Source: Bactericera cockerelli (Eukaryota > Arthropoda > Insecta > Hemiptera > Triozidae). Taken from it: 64,000 bases of DNA. Position 1 is the first letter of the stretch. Each line of letters begins with the position of its first letter. Location: contig CM044965.1 in the NCBI GenBank assembly GCA_024516035.1, forward strand, positions 25,368,493 through 25,432,492, written 5' to 3'. Positions 61,076 through 64,000 of the stretch are shown piece by piece. Made by a program: the position numbers and the translations under genes. The notes beneath the pieces are model-generated. The model had not been told where the DNA came from. It saw nothing but the letters and a program-made list of their open reading frames with translations, and searched no databases.

Positions 61076-61354
61076 CTCTACGCTGTCTTTACTTTTTATA
61101 CACACTGCTATAAATCTTGTTCTGGATATGTTTGGCTTTCAGTTCAGTCTGTGTGTTTTGTTGTGACTTTCTTTTTGTTTGTTTGGTTTTCATCATCCTG
61201 TCTGGTGATATTTTATACAATATGCGTCGTAGACTAAGGTTAGACTCAGCACTTTTTCTCATGTACCCCGACACTAAATACTTATGTACTTACGGGCGGA
61301 TCAAGAAGTACCCGTGTTTGAAAAAAGAGTGCGAGATACTTACATTTTTGGGTT

Positions 61355-62403
61355 CTATTTTTCGACGTAGTCTCCTTTCAAGACTACACACTTCTTCCAG
61401 CGATCCTGCCACTTTTTTAGCCCTTCCAAAAAGTAGCTCCCTTCGAACTCCTCAAAATACCCCTTTGTCTGGCTTATGACGTCATCATTTGAGCTGAACC
61501 TCTTTCCACCGAGCCAAACTTTCAAGTTAGGAAACAAAAAATAATCGCAGGGGGCTAGGTCAGGTGAGTAAGATGGGTGTGGCAATAATTCGTATCCAAG
61601 TTGATGGATTTTAGCAGCAACAATTCCAGATGAGTGAGCTGGTGCATTGTCATGGTGAAACAAGACTTCCTTTCTCGCCAAATGGGGGCGTGTCTCCTTC
61701 AATTTTGCATCAAATCGTGTCAATAACTCACTATAATATGCAGCAGTTATTGTTTTTCCTTTTTCCAAGAAGTCAATAAGAATAATTCCCTTTGCATCCC
61801 AAAAAACTATAGCCATGACTTTTCCGGCCGATTGGACCGATTTCGCCTTCTTTGGGGCAGATTCTCCAACCAAAGTCCATTCTTTTGACTGCTGTTTGGT
61901 TTCTGGGGTATAGTGATGTATCCAGGTTTCATCAACGGTCACAACTCGACGTAAAAATCATCTGGATTGCGATTGAAGAGTTCTAAACTAGCCTTTGAAC
62001 AATTCAGCCGAATTCGTTTGTTGTCAATTGTGAGCAATCGCGGCACCCATCGCGCCGATAGTTTTCTCATGCCCAGCTTATCATGAAAGATTTTAAAAAC
62101 AGTTCCATATGAAATGCCCACACTCTCAGCTACTTCACGCACTTTTGTTCGGCGATCTTTGAGAATCATATCATGCACTTTTTCCACGACTTCCTCGGTA
62201 CACACGTCTTCTGGGCGTCCTGGGCGGTCCTCGTCAAAAATGCTTGTGCGCCCTCGTTTAAATTCATTAAAACAAAAGCGAACAGTGGTCATAGAAGGTG
62301 AAGAGCTCCCGTACACAGCATCTAACTTTAATTTTATCTCATCACATTTTTTCCCGTCCAAAAAAAGGAATCGAATAACTGCTCGGTACTGTTCTTTTTC
62401 CAT
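61355..62403 (-). pseudogene. mariner transposase, frameshifted
   Basis: The start is at 62403. An N-terminal DNA-binding half follows (FLDGKKCDEIKLKLDAVYGS, helix-turn-helix, then GRPEDVCTEEVVEKV). One base is missing from a T run near 61957, breaking the frame at NPDDF. The catalytic half has all three acidic residues: VDETWIHHYTPETKQQ, HHDNAPAHS and YSPDLAPCDYFLFP, giving the D,D34D spacing of mariner. It ends GDYVEK. Apart from the single frameshift it looks complete. Confidence 0.92.
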
Positions 62404-62464
62404 ATCACTTAACTATACGCAACACAACAACTTCAAGTGACCGATAAATTAAAACTAAGAGAGT

Positions 62465-62529
62465 CAGTTGAAAGCGACGTTAAACCCCACTTAAAAAAAA
62501 AAAAAAAAAAAAAAAAAAACTAAGAGAGT
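62465..62529 (+). mobile_element. Extremely truncated SINE3 with poly-A and 14-bp target duplication
   Basis: Only about 25 bp of SINE3 tail (cagttgaaagcgacgttaaa) plus a long A run remain. The insertion is flanked by aaaactaagagagt on both sides (62451-62464 and about 62516-62529). It shows that the SINE3 family moves by target-primed reverse transcription. Confidence 0.85.
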
Positions 62530-62647
62530 AATCAGTTTCAAACTTTGGATGTGGTCATTTGAGATGTCGTTCCATCAACAAGTATCAACAAGTTTCACCA
62601 ATGATGTAACATGTCCCTAAACACGGGTACTTATTGATCTACCTACG

Positions 62648-62762
62648 TATATTCCACTAAATACTTATGTTCTTATATTACACTAAATACTTATGTACTT
62701 ATATTCCACTAAATACTTATGTACTTATTTTCCACTAAATACTTATGTACTTATATTCCAGG
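62648..62762. repeat. 26-bp minisatellite split by mariner
   Basis: About four units of cactaaatacttatgtact plus tatattc. One further unit lies left of the mariner at 61270-61292. Confidence 0.9.
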
Positions 62763-62899
62763 CGCGGGCAGGGGAAAATGTTTTAGGGATATAGATTGCC
62801 ATAGGCAATAACCCCGCCCTTTACTTGGGACATAAGTAATTATGTTTCTATATATTTTTCTATTCTCTTTCATTTTCATTGTATAGGTATATTGTTTCC

Positions 62900-63950
62900 A
62901 TTTTTTTCATAGTTAAAATAATTATTTGTATGTATTAGTGCGGGTGGTCGGAAAATGATATTCTGGAAGCTTTCCCAAAACTCATGTCGTATTTTCAGTT
63001 ATTTATTTTACGTATTAGACAAGACATTAATATTTTAATTACCCATACTTTCCATTCATTTTGTACTCAGTTGTCCAATCAAAGCAACTGTTTATTTTTA
63101 TTATTATTACTTAATATAATGTCTTTGTAAAATGTCAACTTCACAAACAACAGTTTTTACTTTTTAATTTGAAATTCTAAGAACAAGTGTAGGAAGTTGG
63201 TTCTTTTTCTGGTTCACAATTTGAGAAAGATTCAGTAATTCCATTTCTGTCATCGCGTATGTAATGAGGATCCATTTGTTGAAACATTTTCTGTTGTTTA
63301 TTTTTTTAATGAAGAAAAATCTCCGAGTATTGTCAAAATGGTTATAATAATAAATAAATAAATGTGTTTCTTTGTGTAATTATATATTTTGTGTAATTAT
63401 ATCACAATTCTAGTGGGCAGCGCAGAATTATAGGACTTTTCCGTATCTTCAATATCTTATTTTTTAAGTCGAAATAGTCCCCCAGCCAGTCGTATTATTA
63501 GGATCTAAAATATTCTGTAGGATCTAAAGATTTCGTGCACCCATAGTTAGAAACTAGGTTTCAATATCCATAAATACAATAAGGATCGAGAATCCTGACA
63601 CAAAGGAGTATGAACATCGAGCAGATCACGTTCTCTGTAACCTGGTTCCGTCCAGGCTAATTTCTAGAGTGACAACCGGTGACCTCACAACCGGTGCCAA
63701 GTAAATCACAGTAAACCACTCCTCACCTAGAAAACAAAGAATAGAAAGTTCAACATCCTCATAATTTATTATTTGCGCTTGACGAGTTTTTTTTATGGGT
63801 ACCTTGAAAAATCGTTTACTAATCCTGAGACACTTGAGTTTTACTAGTGTATAGGTAGTAATGGAAAAAAAGAGATATTTTTTTATAAATGTTTAGCACA
63901 AAAAAGTAACTCTATAGAAATTGATGATAAATGGTTTACAGAAATAATCA
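62900..63950. other. AT-rich DNA without recognised features
   Basis: Only short (AATA)n tracts and a fragment of repeat H (agtcccccagccag, near 63478) are visible. Confidence 0.5.
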
Positions 63951-63954
63951 ACTA

Positions 63955-64000
63955 ATGAGATTAGTACTTGGATGGGTGACCATTCGAATTTTGAACCCTC
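63955..64000 (+). mobile_element. SINE3, start, cut by window edge
   Basis: gattagtacttggatgggtg, acc is the clearest 5S rRNA-like stretch in the window. Confidence 0.8.

Larger units (their letters stand above)
61293..62647 (-). mobile_element. mariner transposon
   Basis: The element is 1355 bp. Its inverted termini share gatcaa(g/t)aagtacccgtgttt, and TA lies on each side (61291-61292 and 62648-62649). It is inserted in a 26-bp minisatellite, one unit of which is left on the left side. A short poly-A insertion (62465-62515) lies between the transposase start and the right terminus. Confidence 0.9.

Noticed and set aside
63955..64000. True 5S rRNA gene
   Set aside because: The match breaks off into the SINE3 body (accattcgaattttgaaccc) as in the other copies.

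Overview
This window is animal nuclear DNA, most likely from an arthropod and probably an insect. It is AT-rich and its genes have large introns with GT-AG junctions. It holds an arthropod-style BEL/Pao LTR element, a mariner, a Jockey-group LINE and many SINEs. A 100-N scaffold gap at 35827-35926 shows that it is a draft assembly. I cannot name the species.

Four host genes can be read. (1) A TMEM245-like multi-pass membrane protein lies on the minus strand. Seven coding exons sit between 7255 and 1094, and the gene continues past the left edge. (2) A septin of the SEPT2/4/5 group lies on the minus strand, with eight exons from 34508 down to a stop at 11878. Exon phases agree at every junction, and the first exon or exons are missing. 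(3) An ANKMY2-like gene lies on the plus strand, with five exons from 43403 to a stop at 48623. These cover the middle region and the MYND zinc finger; the ankyrin exons are not found. One exon carries a +1 frameshift, supported by both homology and exon phase. (4) The first coding exon of a MARVEL/CMTM-like protein lies on the plus strand at 53232-53381.

Mobile DNA makes up most of the rest. A LINE at 13902-25026 sits in the large septin intron and was hit twice by one DNA transposon. That transposon family is non-autonomous, about 2.9 kb long, has CCCAGACAGCAC termini and makes 2-bp target duplications. Four copies are present (15715-18628, 20101-23038, 26639-29597, 53391-57362), and the interrupted host sequences can be rejoined exactly. 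An apparently intact BEL/Pao element with 364-bp LTRs and a 1806-residue polyprotein lies at 36333-43129. A frameshifted mariner lies at 61293-62647. The remainder is saturated with tRNA-headed SINEs (at least six head types), a 5S-rRNA-headed SINE3 family, MITEs and tandem repeats.

Two signals stand out. The first is the four-copy transposon family, with its exact empty-site reconstructions and subterminal motif arrays. The second is a recurring pattern in which the edge of an exon together with its splice site has been tandemly duplicated into the adjacent intron: six truncated copies at the septin P-loop exon, three copies of the donor edge in TMEM245, and an acceptor-edge copy across a microsatellite in another septin exon.
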